64,000 bases of DNA, from contig NZ_SCMP01000006.1 in assembly GCF_005502935.1 (NCBI RefSeq), positions 1 through 64,000 on the forward strand. Reading direction: 5' to 3'. This DNA is from Pseudomonas sp. 2FG (lineage in GTDB: Bacteria; Pseudomonadota; Gammaproteobacteria; Pseudomonadales; Pseudomonadaceae). A program made the translations under genes and the position numbers. Positions 26,954 through 35,825 of this stretch are shown in pieces. The notes under the pieces are model-generated. The model made no database searches. It worked only from the letters and a program-made list of their open reading frames with translations, and was not told the origin of the DNA. Position 1 is the first letter of the stretch, and each line of letters starts with the position of its first letter.

Positions 26954-26980
26954 CCTCTCCCCCCATCGGAGGGAGGGGGC
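26954..26980 (-). terminator. C/G-rich hairpin after livF
   Basis: Inverted repeat (arms CCCTCTCCCCCC and GGAGGGAGGGGG, one mismatch, 3-nt loop) starting 9 nt downstream of the livF stop on the minus strand. It is not followed by a T-run, so it could be a processing/stability hairpin as well as a terminator. Confidence 0.45.
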
Positions 26981-26988
26981 GACCAGCA

Positions 26989-27705
26989 CTAATGCCCGCC
27001 GAGGTAGGCGTTACGCACTTCCTGATTGACCAGCAGTTCCTGCCCCGTGCCGGTCAGGCGAATCTCGCCGTTGACCATCACGTAGCCTCGATCGGAAAGC
27101 CGCAGCGCATGGTTGGCGTTCTGCTCCACCAGGAAGATGGTCATGCCGGTCTTGGCCAGTTCGCGCAGGGTCTGGAAGATCTGCTTCACCACGATCGGCG
27201 CCAGGCCCAGGCTCGGCTCGTCGAGCAGCAGCAGCTTGGGCCGACTCATCAACGCCCGGGCGATGGCGAGCATCTGCTGTTCACCGCCGGACATGGTCAT
27301 CGCCCGCTGATTGCGCCGCTCCTTGAGCACCGGGAACAGATCGAACATGCGTTGCATATCCTCATCCGCATGCTCGTCGCCGATTGGGATGGTGCCCATC
27401 AGCAGGTTTTCCTCGACGCTCATGTCGGGGAAAACCCGCCGCCCTTCCGGTGACTGCGCCACGCCGTTGGAGGCGACGTAGTGCGACGACTTGTGGGTGA
27501 TGTCCGTGCCGCGATAGATGATCTGCCCGGCCGCCGCCCGCGGCTGGCCGAAGATCGACATCAGCAGGGTGGATTTACCCGCGCCGTTGGAGCCGATCAG
27601 GCTGACCGTCTCACCTTCGTTGATATGCAGCGACACCTGCTTCAACGCCTGGATCGGGCCGTAGAACACGTCTATGGCTTTTAGTTCGAGAATGGGTGCG
27701 CTCAT
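26989..27705 (-). CDS. livF: Branched-chain-type amino acid ABC transporter ATPase LivF
   Basis: One of the two cytoplasmic ATPases of a HAAT-family importer. 238 aa. Walker A GSNGAGKST, Q-loop region VAQSPEGRRVFPDMSVEENL, signature MSGGEQQML, Walker B LLLLDEPSLGL, and the H-loop replaced by EQN as usual in LivF (FLVEQNANHALRL). It ends the five-gene operon SBP-livH-livM-livG-livF and is preceded by a truncated copy of its own 5' end. Confidence 0.93.
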   Translation of the reverse strand: MSAPILELKAIDVFYGPIQALKQVSLHINEGETVSLIGSNGAGKSTLLMSIFGQPRAAAGQIIYRGTDITHKSSHYVASNGVAQSPEGRRVFPDMSVEENLLMGTIPIGDEHADEDMQRMFDLFPVLKERRNQRAMTMSGGEQQMLAIARALMSRPKLLLLDEPSLGLAPIVVKQIFQTLRELAKTGMTIFLVEQNANHALRLSDRGYVMVNGEIRLTGTGQELLVNQEVRNAYLGGH

Positions 27706-27857
27706 GCCGCCGCCTCCTTGCCCACGCCGTTGGAGGAGTCCACCCAGCCCAGGCTGACCGTCTCACCTTCGTTGATATGCAGCGACACCTGCTTGAGCGC
27801 CTGGATCGGGCCGTAGTACACATCGATGGCTTTCAGTTCGAGAAGTGGCGCAGTCAT
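27702..27857 (-). pseudogene. Truncated tandem duplicate of the livF 5' end
   Basis: A 51-codon frame reading MTAPLLELKAIDVYYGPIQALKQ..., nearly identical to the LivF N-terminus. It diverges just before Walker A (VSLGWVDSSNGVGKEAAA) and stops. At DNA level, 27753-27857 repeats 27601-27705 with an offset of exactly 152 bp and scattered substitutions. Its ATG overlaps the livG stop (ATGA), the position expected for the original livF start, and its end overlaps the intact livF start. It cannot bind ATP and is most likely a duplication scar, although it is probably still translated. Confidence 0.8.
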
Positions 27858-28729
27858 ACCAGCTCCTCCTCGTCCGCGCCCAGATAGGCGGCGATCACCT
27901 TGGGATCGTGGCGGATCGCCTGGGGCGGCCCTTCGGCAATCACCTCGCCATGGTCGAGCACCACTATGTGATCGGAAATGCTCATGACCATGCCCATGTC
28001 GTGCTCGATCAAGACCACGGTGAGATCGTGTTCGTCGCGCAGCAGCCGGATGATGCGGCTGAGCGCTTCGGTCTCGGCCGGGTTGAGGCCGGCCGCCGGT
28101 TCGTCCAGGCAGATGATCTGCGGCCGCGTGCACATGGCCCGGGCGATTTCCAGGCGGCGTTGCTGGCCGTAGGACAGTTCACCGGCCAGGCGGTTGGCGC
28201 AGTCCACCAGCTCGACCACTTCCAGCCAGTAGAAGGCGTGGTTCAGCGCCGCCTCTTCGGCCTTGCGAAACCCCTTGGTATTGAAGATCCCGGCGAGCAT
28301 GTTGTGGTTGATCCACATGTGCTGCGCCACCAGCAGGTTCTCGATCACCGACATTTCCCGGAACAGGCGAATGTTCTGGAAGGTCCGTGCCAGCCCCGAG
28401 CGGTTGACCAGATGGGTGCCGCCGAACATCTTGTAGAAGAGCCGGCTGCCGAGGGTTTTCAGGGAGATGAAGTCCGTCGCCCGGAAGGGCTCACCGAGCA
28501 CCTTGATCACGTCGGTGGTGGCGCCACGGGCCTGCATCTTGATGCTGCCGCCGGTGGCTTTGTAGAAGCCGGTCAGGCAGTTGAACACCGTGGTCTTGCC
28601 AGCGCCGTTGGGGCCGATCAGGGCCGAGATGCTGTTGCGCTTGATCTTCAGGCTGACATCGTTGAGCGCCTTGATCCCACCGAAGTGCATCATCAGGCGG
28701 TCCACGGACAGGACGATTTCGTCGCTCAT
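27854..28729 (-). CDS. livG: Branched-chain-type amino acid ABC transporter ATPase LivG
   Basis: Second ATPase of the importer, 291 aa, longer than LivF because of the insertion typical of LivG (residues about 80-130). Walker A GPNGAGKTT, RTFQNIRLFREMSV (Q-loop), signature LSYGQQRRLE, Walker B IICLDEPAAGLNP, H-loop IEHDMGMV. It overlaps livM upstream by 4 nt and the livF remnant downstream by 4 nt, pointing to translational coupling. Confidence 0.94.
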   Translation of the reverse strand: MSDEIVLSVDRLMMHFGGIKALNDVSLKIKRNSISALIGPNGAGKTTVFNCLTGFYKATGGSIKMQARGATTDVIKVLGEPFRATDFISLKTLGSRLFYKMFGGTHLVNRSGLARTFQNIRLFREMSVIENLLVAQHMWINHNMLAGIFNTKGFRKAEEAALNHAFYWLEVVELVDCANRLAGELSYGQQRRLEIARAMCTRPQIICLDEPAAGLNPAETEALSRIIRLLRDEHDLTVVLIEHDMGMVMSISDHIVVLDHGEVIAEGPPQAIRHDPKVIAAYLGADEEELV

Positions 28730-30012
28730 GGCGCTACTCCCTTACGCGGAACGAAGCCACTGCGGCTGATCCGGATCAAGCCACGCGGACGCCAGATCAT
28801 CATCAGCACCATCAGCAGGCCCAGCAGCAGCACCCGGTATTCGGCGAAGGTGCGCAGCAACTCCGGCGCCACCGTCAGCACGAAGGCGGCGATCACCACC
28901 CCCACGGTCGAGCCCATGCCGCCGAGTACGACGATGGCGAGCACCATCGCCGACTCGAAGAAGTTGAACGACGACGGGTTGACGAAGCCTTGATAGGTGG
29001 CGAAGAACACCCCGGCCAGGCCGGCAGTGGAGGCACCGAGCATGAAGGCCGAGAGCTTCACCAGCACATGGTTCAGGCCCATGGCGCGGCAGGCGATCTC
29101 ATCCTCGCGCAGCGCTTCCCAGGCGCGGCCGACCGGCATCCGAGTGAGGCGGTGCTTGATGTAGAGCACCAGCATCACCACTAGGAACAGCACAACGTAG
29201 ATGAACAGGAACTTGATGTTGGGGTTATAGGCGAGGCCGAAGAACTCATGGAACGGCACCCCGCCATCCTTGGCCCGACGGGCGAACTCCAGGCCGAAGA
29301 AGGTCGGCGACGGCGCCGGCATGCCATTCGGGCCGCCGGTGAAGGACAGCCAGTTGTTGAGGATCAGGCGGATGATTTCACCGAAGCCGAGCGTGACTAT
29401 GGCCAGGTAGTCGCCGTGCATGCGCAGCACCGGAAACCCCAGTAACGCCCCGGCCAGCGCCGCCATCAGCGCCCCCAGCGGCAGCACCGTCCAGAAGCCC
29501 AGGCCGAGGTACTCATAGCCCAGCGCCAGCCCGTAAGCGCCGATGGCGTAGAACGCCACGTAACCGAGGTCGAGCAGCCCGGCCAGACCGACCACTATGT
29601 TCAGGCCGAGGCCGAGCAGCACGTAGATCAGGCCGAGGATCACCACCGTCAGCAGGTACTTGCTGGCGAAGAAGGGAAAGATCACCGCCAGGACTATGAC
29701 CAGCGGGATGATCCAGCGCAGGCGGGTCTTGTAATCCGGCGCCAGCACATGCACACCCGAACCGGTGGTTTCGAAGGTCTCGGCGATGGCCAGGCCTTTG
29801 CTGGTTTGCATGAACAGGCTGATGGCGAAACGGCCGAGCACCACCGCCGCGATGATCCAGCCGACCCGCGCGAACTGCAGATTGAAGTTGTAGCCGTCGA
29901 GCACTACCCCGACGATCGGGCCGAATACGATCAGCGCGATCAACCCGGCGAGAATCGCATCGACCAGACTCTTCTTGAGGTCCAGAGACTTGCTATGAAT
30001 GGCTGCGGACAT
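28726..30012 (-). CDS. livM: Branched-chain-type amino acid ABC transporter permease LivM
   Basis: Inner-membrane permease, 428 aa, with around ten hydrophobic helices; the family motif region reads LNIVVGLAGLLDLGYVAFYAIGAY in pieces, followed by the EAA-like loop GRAWEALREDEIACRAMGLN. The start MSAAIHSKSLD at 30012 lies 2 nt after the livH stop; a longer frame through livH is a shadow. The N-terminal 130 residues, with extra helices before the core, are usual for LivM of proteobacteria. Confidence 0.93.
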   Translation of the reverse strand: MSAAIHSKSLDLKKSLVDAILAGLIALIVFGPIVGVVLDGYNFNLQFARVGWIIAAVVLGRFAISLFMQTSKGLAIAETFETTGSGVHVLAPDYKTRLRWIIPLVIVLAVIFPFFASKYLLTVVILGLIYVLLGLGLNIVVGLAGLLDLGYVAFYAIGAYGLALGYEYLGLGFWTVLPLGALMAALAGALLGFPVLRMHGDYLAIVTLGFGEIIRLILNNWLSFTGGPNGMPAPSPTFFGLEFARRAKDGGVPFHEFFGLAYNPNIKFLFIYVVLFLVVMLVLYIKHRLTRMPVGRAWEALREDEIACRAMGLNHVLVKLSAFMLGASTAGLAGVFFATYQGFVNPSSFNFFESAMVLAIVVLGGMGSTVGVVIAAFVLTVAPELLRTFAEYRVLLLGLLMVLMMIWRPRGLIRISRSGFVPRKGVAP

Positions 30013-30014
30013 GC

Positions 30015-30929
<915 letters not shown>

Positions 30930-31283
30930 TGACTCAGTCTCGTCTGTTGGGGCAACCGGCCTGGGGTTCGGCCGGTCTCCTCAAGTGAAATCAGACGGGT
31001 ACTGCTGAACAACCTCGGCACTGAATGCGGCGGTGAGCGCGGTTGACGACTCAGCAGTTCCCGGAAGGCACCAACCGCTCAGGCGCGGGTAGCATCTGAG
31101 CGGTTAGCCGAGCCAGGAACCTGTCGGGCTTAGGCGTCCGTAGCGAGAAAGTCTGGGATTGAGACTGTTTTTTCACTCAGCCGAGGCGAATAGCCATTCT
31201 CTTTAACGAGGCTGAGTGAAAAAACGGGCCAATATCCAGGCTTTCGCAGTAGGACAGTCCTAAGTCCGACAGGCTCCTAGAGC
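30930..31283. other. Gap between binding-protein gene and livH
   Basis: 354 nt inside an otherwise tightly packed operon. The part next to the binding-protein gene (31115-31277) is a long imperfect palindrome described separately. The remaining 185 nt upstream of livH show no gene; a Pro-rich out-of-frame peptide possibility was dismissed. Confidence 0.6.
31115..31277. repeat. 163-bp palindromic MITE-like element
   Basis: Two arms of about 68 bp in inverted orientation. The outer ends are AGGAACCTGTCGGGCTTAGG and, on the opposite strand, AGGAGCCTGTCGGACTTAGG. The inner 16 bp (GTTTTTTCACTCAGCC, 31167-31182, against 31210-31225) match perfectly, around a loop of 27 nt. It begins 7 nt after the stop of the binding-protein gene. 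No open frame for a transposase. It looks like a non-autonomous insertion or a large 3'-stabilising hairpin. Confidence 0.7.
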
Positions 31284-32405
31284 TTACTGCTGGTGGTATT
31301 TGCCCTGCGCGTCCCACTCGTAGACCACGTAGTCGGAGACCTTCAGGTCGCCCTTCTGGTCCCATTCCTTCTTGCCCAGCACGGTCTGCACCGGATGGCC
31401 TTTCAGCCACTCGCCGGCCTTGGCCGCATCGTTAGCGCCGGCGCCATTGAAGCCCGCCGCCAATGCCTGCAACGTGGCGTAGGCATACAGGGTGTAGCCT
31501 TCCGGCTCGAAGCCGCCGGCACGGAACTTCTCGATCACCGGCTGGCCGTCCGGAATCTTCCGCGGGTCGGCGCCGAAGGTCATCAGCACGCCCTTGGTGT
31601 ACTGCGGCCCGCCGGCGGTGGTGACCAGTTCGTCGGTGACTATGCCGTCGCCGGAGAGGAAGACGGCGGTCAGGCCCTGCTCGCGCATCTGCCGCACCAG
31701 CGGGCCGGCCTCCGGGTGTAGGCCGCCGAAGTAGACCACTTCGGCGCCGGAGGCGCGCAGCTTGGTGACCAGCGCGTTGAAGTCTTTCTCGCCGCGGGTC
31801 AGGCCCTCATAGAGCACTTCCTTCACGCCGCGCTTGGCCAGCTGGGCCTTGGTCGCATCGGCCAGCCCCTGTCCGTAGGTGTCCTTGTCGTGAAGGATGG
31901 CGACCTTCTTCGCCTTCAGCGTATCGACTATATAGTTGCCGGCGACTATGCCCTGCTGGTCGTCACGCCCGCACATGCGGAACATGCCGGACAGGCCACG
32001 CTCGGTGACCACCGGGTTGGTCGAGCCGGGAGTCATGGCGAGCACGCCCGCCTCGTCGTACACCTCGGAAGCCGGGATGGTCGAGGAGGAGCAGAAGTGG
32101 CCGACCACGGCCAGCACCTTGTCCTGATCCACCAGGCGGTTGGCCACGGCCACGGCCTGTTTCGGCTCACAGGCGTCATCGGCCTTGACCAGCTTGATCT
32201 TTTCCCCATTGATGCCACCGGCAGCGTTGATGTCTTCCGCCGCTTGGGAAGCACCGCGCCAATATTGTTCACCGAAGGATGCGTTGGCGCCTGTGTGAGG
32301 GCCAGCTACACCGATTGTTACGTCCGCCTGTGCGACGGCAGAGATTCCTAATGCAGTGGTAACTGCGAGAGCCAGAAAGCCTTTTCTGAAAATCTTCTGC
32401 GACAT
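31284..32405 (-). CDS. Branched-chain-type amino acid ABC transporter periplasmic binding protein
   Basis: 373-aa LivK-like solute-binding protein. A signal peptide (FRKGFLALAVTTALGISAVAQA) is followed by DVTIGVAGPHTGANASFGEQYWRGA, the typical fold start, and the conserved DDACEPKQAV and GHFCSSSTIPAS (the ligand-binding Ser/Thr cluster, with the disulfide-forming Cys pair). AGGAG precedes the ATG. The ligand could be branched-chain amino acids or, given the amaAB neighbours, another amino acid such as pipecolate or lysine; sequence alone does not decide. Confidence 0.92.
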   Translation of the reverse strand: MSQKIFRKGFLALAVTTALGISAVAQADVTIGVAGPHTGANASFGEQYWRGASQAAEDINAAGGINGEKIKLVKADDACEPKQAVAVANRLVDQDKVLAVVGHFCSSSTIPASEVYDEAGVLAMTPGSTNPVVTERGLSGMFRMCGRDDQQGIVAGNYIVDTLKAKKVAILHDKDTYGQGLADATKAQLAKRGVKEVLYEGLTRGEKDFNALVTKLRASGAEVVYFGGLHPEAGPLVRQMREQGLTAVFLSGDGIVTDELVTTAGGPQYTKGVLMTFGADPRKIPDGQPVIEKFRAGGFEPEGYTLYAYATLQALAAGFNGAGANDAAKAGEWLKGHPVQTVLGKKEWDQKGDLKVSDYVVYEWDAQGKYHQQ

Positions 32406-32827
32406 GGAGTTTTGCTCCTGAGGGGTTTGAGTTGCGCTCGTACTTCGGGGAATAACGAGAGCAAGTGGCGTGCCATTATTTTTTATATTTTGAGATCGCC
32501 CTTAACGTCTTTTTTGTGCGCTGCTTACCTCATATTAAGTGTTTTAAATCAGATACTTACTCAAATAAAACAGGAAGCCTAAAACATCTCTTGACGCAGC
32601 ATCGGCGCAATCCGTCAATACGATAAGTAACAATAGACAGAGGGCTGATATTTGCACATGCCTGGTGCGCAATCCACTGTCCCGCGCACTGCGGCGAACC
32701 GCCCGAAAAACCGTGAAAATCCCGCCGTGGTTCGAGCCAAATCCGCGTAAACCCCAGCCCCCAAAACACCGGCCTCAGTGCCGCACAGATGCCCCGGAAT
32801 GATCACCGCAAAAACGACCTCCAGCAT
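32406..32827. other. AT-rich intergenic region upstream of the liv operon
   Basis: 422 nt, clearly lower in GC than its surroundings (for example ATTATTTTTTATATTTTGAGAT near 32477, shortened here to its core). It should hold the promoter of the binding-protein/liv operon and the 3' end of amaA. No gene was found; a 70-codon minus frame (32557-32769) lacks a ribosome site. Confidence 0.55.
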
Positions 32828-34111
32828 TCAAATAACGACACGCAAACATTGCCCCGCGTGATACAGCGAGAAGCCCGCCTCATACAAACAACTGCGCAGG
32901 CCGGCCGCGGTAACGCTCCGCATGGGCTGTAACGGCATAGGTAACGCTTGCGCATCCCCACTCACCAGGTAATCGGCGAAGGCCTTGCCCACCACACTGC
33001 CGGTGGTGACCCCGCGACCGTTGTAACCGGTCACCGCGACCAGGCCCGGCGCCGGCTCGAACAGGCGCATCAGGTGATCGGGCGTGAAGGCGATGGTGCC
33101 GGTCCAGGTGCTTTCCCAGTCCACGCGTCCCAGCTCGGGAAAGTAATGCTGCTGGATCCGATCGGCCCAGGCCCGCAGGAACCAGGCCGGTTTACTCGTA
33201 CCACTGCCGAGGCTGCCCAGCAGCAGACGGCCCGCGGCATCCCGGCGAATACTGCTGAGCACTTGCCGAGTATCCCAGGACCCTTGGCCGCCCGGCAGGA
33301 TGCGCGCGGCCGCTTCGCTGTTGAGTGGCGCGGAGGCGACCTGATAGTAGAAACCGGGAAAGAAATTGCGCCGCAGTTCGCTCCACTCGCCTTCGGTGTA
33401 GGCATTCGAGGCGATCACCACCTGCTCGGCATTGACCGCGCCGCGCTCGGTGATCACGCACCAGGTCGAGCCTTGACGCTCCAGGCGGGTGACCGGCGAA
33501 TGATGGAACAACTTGCCGCCCAGCTGGGTTACCGCCCTCGCCAGGCCGCTGGTGTACGCCATCGGATTGAGCGTGCCGGCGCGCCGATCGAGCAGGGCCG
33601 CCGCAATCCGCCGGGTACCTGTCGCTTCGCTGCACGCCGCGCCGGTCAACATCTCCACCGGCGCACCGCGACGCTGCCACTGCCCGCAACGGCTTTGCAG
33701 ATCGGCCAGACCGCGCGCGTTATGCGCCATGTGCAGGGTGCCTTCGCGGCGTGCCTGGCAGTCGATGGCGTATTTGTCGATCAGCGAAAACACCAGTGCC
33801 GGTGCCGCCCCCATGGTCGCCACCAGCTTGCTGCCGACCGCCTGACCCAGCCCGGATTCGACCTCGTCCGGCGCGATCCACATGCCGGCGTTGACCAGCC
33901 CGACGTTGCGCCCCGAGCCGCCATGCCCGGTTTCGTGAGCCTCCAGCACGCACACGCTTTTACCTTGTTCGAGCAGGTGCAGCGCGGCGGACAGCCCGGT
34001 GATGCCGGCGCCAATCACGCAGACATCGACCTTCAGCTCGCCGCTCAGGGCGTTGGCTGTTGGCCGCTCGGGCGTCAGTTGTTCCCACAGGCATTCTTGG
34101 CGCAGCGTCAT
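32828..34111 (-). CDS. amaA: FAD-dependent oxidoreductase, probable L-pipecolate oxidase AmaA
   Basis: 427-aa DAO-family flavoprotein: N-terminal dinucleotide-binding motif VDVCVIGAGITGLSAALHLL, then GGSGRNVGLVNAG, QVVIASNAYT, and the C-terminal FAD motif VAVTGYNGRGVTTGSVVGKA. DAO-type enzymes oxidise amines and amino acids. Position beside amaB and a divergent LysR gene is that of P. putida/P. aeruginosa amaA, which oxidises L-pipecolate to delta1-piperideine-6-carboxylate in the D-lysine route. It is 79 nt downstream of amaB. Confidence 0.83.
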   Translation of the reverse strand: MTLRQECLWEQLTPERPTANALSGELKVDVCVIGAGITGLSAALHLLEQGKSVCVLEAHETGHGGSGRNVGLVNAGMWIAPDEVESGLGQAVGSKLVATMGAAPALVFSLIDKYAIDCQARREGTLHMAHNARGLADLQSRCGQWQRRGAPVEMLTGAACSEATGTRRIAAALLDRRAGTLNPMAYTSGLARAVTQLGGKLFHHSPVTRLERQGSTWCVITERGAVNAEQVVIASNAYTEGEWSELRRNFFPGFYYQVASAPLNSEAAARILPGGQGSWDTRQVLSSIRRDAAGRLLLGSLGSGTSKPAWFLRAWADRIQQHYFPELGRVDWESTWTGTIAFTPDHLMRLFEPAPGLVAVTGYNGRGVTTGSVVGKAFADYLVSGDAQALPMPLQPMRSVTAAGLRSCLYEAGFSLYHAGQCLRVVI

Positions 34112-34190
34112 TCCCGAATCCTTATCGACATAGTTCCTGTAGGCGCGGCGTTAGCCACACTTACGCAGGCAACTCGAACAGCGTCGCAAC

Positions 34191-35681
34191 TCAATCAAAG
34201 CTAATACCTTGGGCCAACGGCAGTTCGTGGGAGTAGTTGACCGTATTGGTCTGCCGGCGCATATAGGCGCGCCAGGCATCCGAGCCGGACTCACGACCGC
34301 CACCGGTTTCCTTCTCGCCGCCGAAGGCGCCGCCAATCTCCGCGCCGCTGGGGCCGATGTTGACGTTGGCGATGCCGCAATCGCTGCCGAGCGCCGACAT
34401 AAACAGCTCCGCCTCACGCACGTCGGTGGTGAAGATGCAGGAGGACAGCCCCTGGGGTACGGCGTTGTTCAAGCGCAGCGCTTCGTTGAAATCGCGGTAG
34501 CCGATCACGTAGAGAATCGGCGCGAAGGTTTCAGTGCAGACCACTTCGCTCTGCTCCGGCATTTCGACTATGGCCGGCGCCACGTAATAGGCGTCGGGGA
34601 ATTGCTCGGCCAATTGCCGGGTGCCGCCGAAGACCTTGCCGCCCTCGCTCGACGCCTGCTCCAGCGCGTCCTGCATGCTGTCGAAGCCGTGCTTGTCGAT
34701 CAGCGGGCCGACCAGGTTGCCTTCCAGCGGGTGACCGATACGCACCTTGGCGTAAGCGGTCTGCAAGCGGCTGACGATCTCGTCTTTGACCGACTCATGG
34801 GCGATCAGGCGCCGCAGCGTGGTGCAACGCTGCCCGGCCGTGCCGATGGCGCTGAACAGGATGCCGCGTACCGCCAGATCGAGATCGGCGCTTGGCGCCA
34901 GGATCATCGCGTTGTTGCCGCCCAGCTCGAGAATCGAGCGGGCGAAACGGGCCGCCACTTTCGGCGCCACTTCACGGCCCATGCGGGTGCTACCGGTGGC
35001 ACTGATCAGCGCCACGCGCGGATCGTCCACCAAGGCCGCGCCCGCCTCCCGCGCACCGATCATGACTTGGCTGAGATAAGCCGGCGCCTCACTGAATTGC
35101 TTGGCCACGCCATCGAACAGCGCCTGGCAGGCCAGTGCCGTCAGCGGCGTCTTTTCCGAGGGCTTCCACACCACCGAGTTGCCACAGACCAGCGCCAGCG
35201 TGGTATTCCAGGCCCATACCGCGACCGGGAAATTGAAGGCGCTGATCACTCCGACTACGCCAAGCGGGTGCCAGGTCTCGCGCATATGGTGGCCGGGGCG
35301 CTCGGAGGCGATGGTCAGACCGTAGAGCTGGCGCGACAAGCCGACGGCGAAGTCGCAGATGTCGATCATCTCCTGCACCTCGCCCAGACCTTCCTGGGTG
35401 ATCTTGCCGGCCTCCCAGGACACCAGCTCGCCGAGTTCGGCCTTGTGCTGGCGCAGCGCTTCACCGAACAAGCGGATCAGCTCGCCGCGACGCGGTGCCG
35501 GCACCTTGCGCCAGGCCTGGAATGCCTGCTCGGCGCGGCCGATCTGCTGCTCGACTTCGGCGCCACTCTGCAGCTGCACCGTGCCGATCTGGCTGCCGTC
35601 TATGGGTGTGTGGACGGCATGACCGCCCTGTTGATAACGCTGCGGGTCGACGCCCAACTTATCGAGCAATGAGGCAACCAT
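34191..35681 (-). CDS. amaB: Aldehyde dehydrogenase, probable piperideine-6-carboxylate dehydrogenase AmaB
   Basis: NAD(P)-dependent oxidation of 2-aminoadipate 6-semialdehyde (from delta1-piperideine-6-carboxylate) to L-2-aminoadipate. 496 aa, the ALDH7 (antiquitin-like) length. N169-type motif SAFNFPVAVWAWN, KPSEKTPLT, the glutamate motif LELGGNNAMIL, the catalytic cysteine in TAGQRCTTLRRL, and the C-terminal GGAFGGEKETGGGRESGSDAW typical of the ALDH7 group. The start at 35681 (MVASLLDKLGV) gives the family length; a frame reaching 35840 runs into the LysR gene. Confidence 0.9.
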   Translation of the reverse strand: MVASLLDKLGVDPQRYQQGGHAVHTPIDGSQIGTVQLQSGAEVEQQIGRAEQAFQAWRKVPAPRRGELIRLFGEALRQHKAELGELVSWEAGKITQEGLGEVQEMIDICDFAVGLSRQLYGLTIASERPGHHMRETWHPLGVVGVISAFNFPVAVWAWNTTLALVCGNSVVWKPSEKTPLTALACQALFDGVAKQFSEAPAYLSQVMIGAREAGAALVDDPRVALISATGSTRMGREVAPKVAARFARSILELGGNNAMILAPSADLDLAVRGILFSAIGTAGQRCTTLRRLIAHESVKDEIVSRLQTAYAKVRIGHPLEGNLVGPLIDKHGFDSMQDALEQASSEGGKVFGGTRQLAEQFPDAYYVAPAIVEMPEQSEVVCTETFAPILYVIGYRDFNEALRLNNAVPQGLSSCIFTTDVREAELFMSALGSDCGIANVNIGPSGAEIGGAFGGEKETGGGRESGSDAWRAYMRRQTNTVNYSHELPLAQGISFD

Positions 35682-35782
35682 GAGTTCTGCACCTGAAGTG
35701 ATTGAGGAATGGCAAGCAATGACAGCAGTAATAGCTGGACTGTTGCGCGCCAACAAACGACCTTTACTCCGTATATCATTCC

Positions 35783-35800
35783 GTTTAGTCATGCTTAAAC
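35783..35800. promoter_or_regulatory. Candidate LysR-type operator between amaB and amaR
   Basis: Palindromic GTTTAGTCATGCTTAAAC (arms GTTTA/TAAAC, fits the T-N11-A LysR box) 26 nt before the amaR start and 102 nt before amaB. It is the only clear dyad in the 144-nt divergent gap. Confidence 0.55.
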
Positions 35801-35825
35801 CTTCCCCAATCCAATGAGGCTCGCC

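Noticed and set aside
25733-26992. 419-codon plus-strand frame opposite the cyclodeaminase gene
   Set aside because: No domain, Gln/Arg/Ala-rich composition, and it crosses the DnaA-box gap; the minus-strand gene has clear family motifs and AAGGAG.
27702-28133. 143-codon frame containing the livF remnant as a full gene
   Set aside because: The part upstream of 27857 lies in another frame of livG; only the 51 codons from 27857 resemble a protein.
31177-31410. 77-codon minus-strand frame across the palindrome and the binding-protein gene end
   Set aside because: It is out of frame with the binding-protein gene and is created by the palindrome.
32557-32827. 70-codon minus-strand frames in the AT-rich gap upstream of the liv operon
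   Set aside because: No ribosome site, no domain, and composition is that of non-coding DNA.
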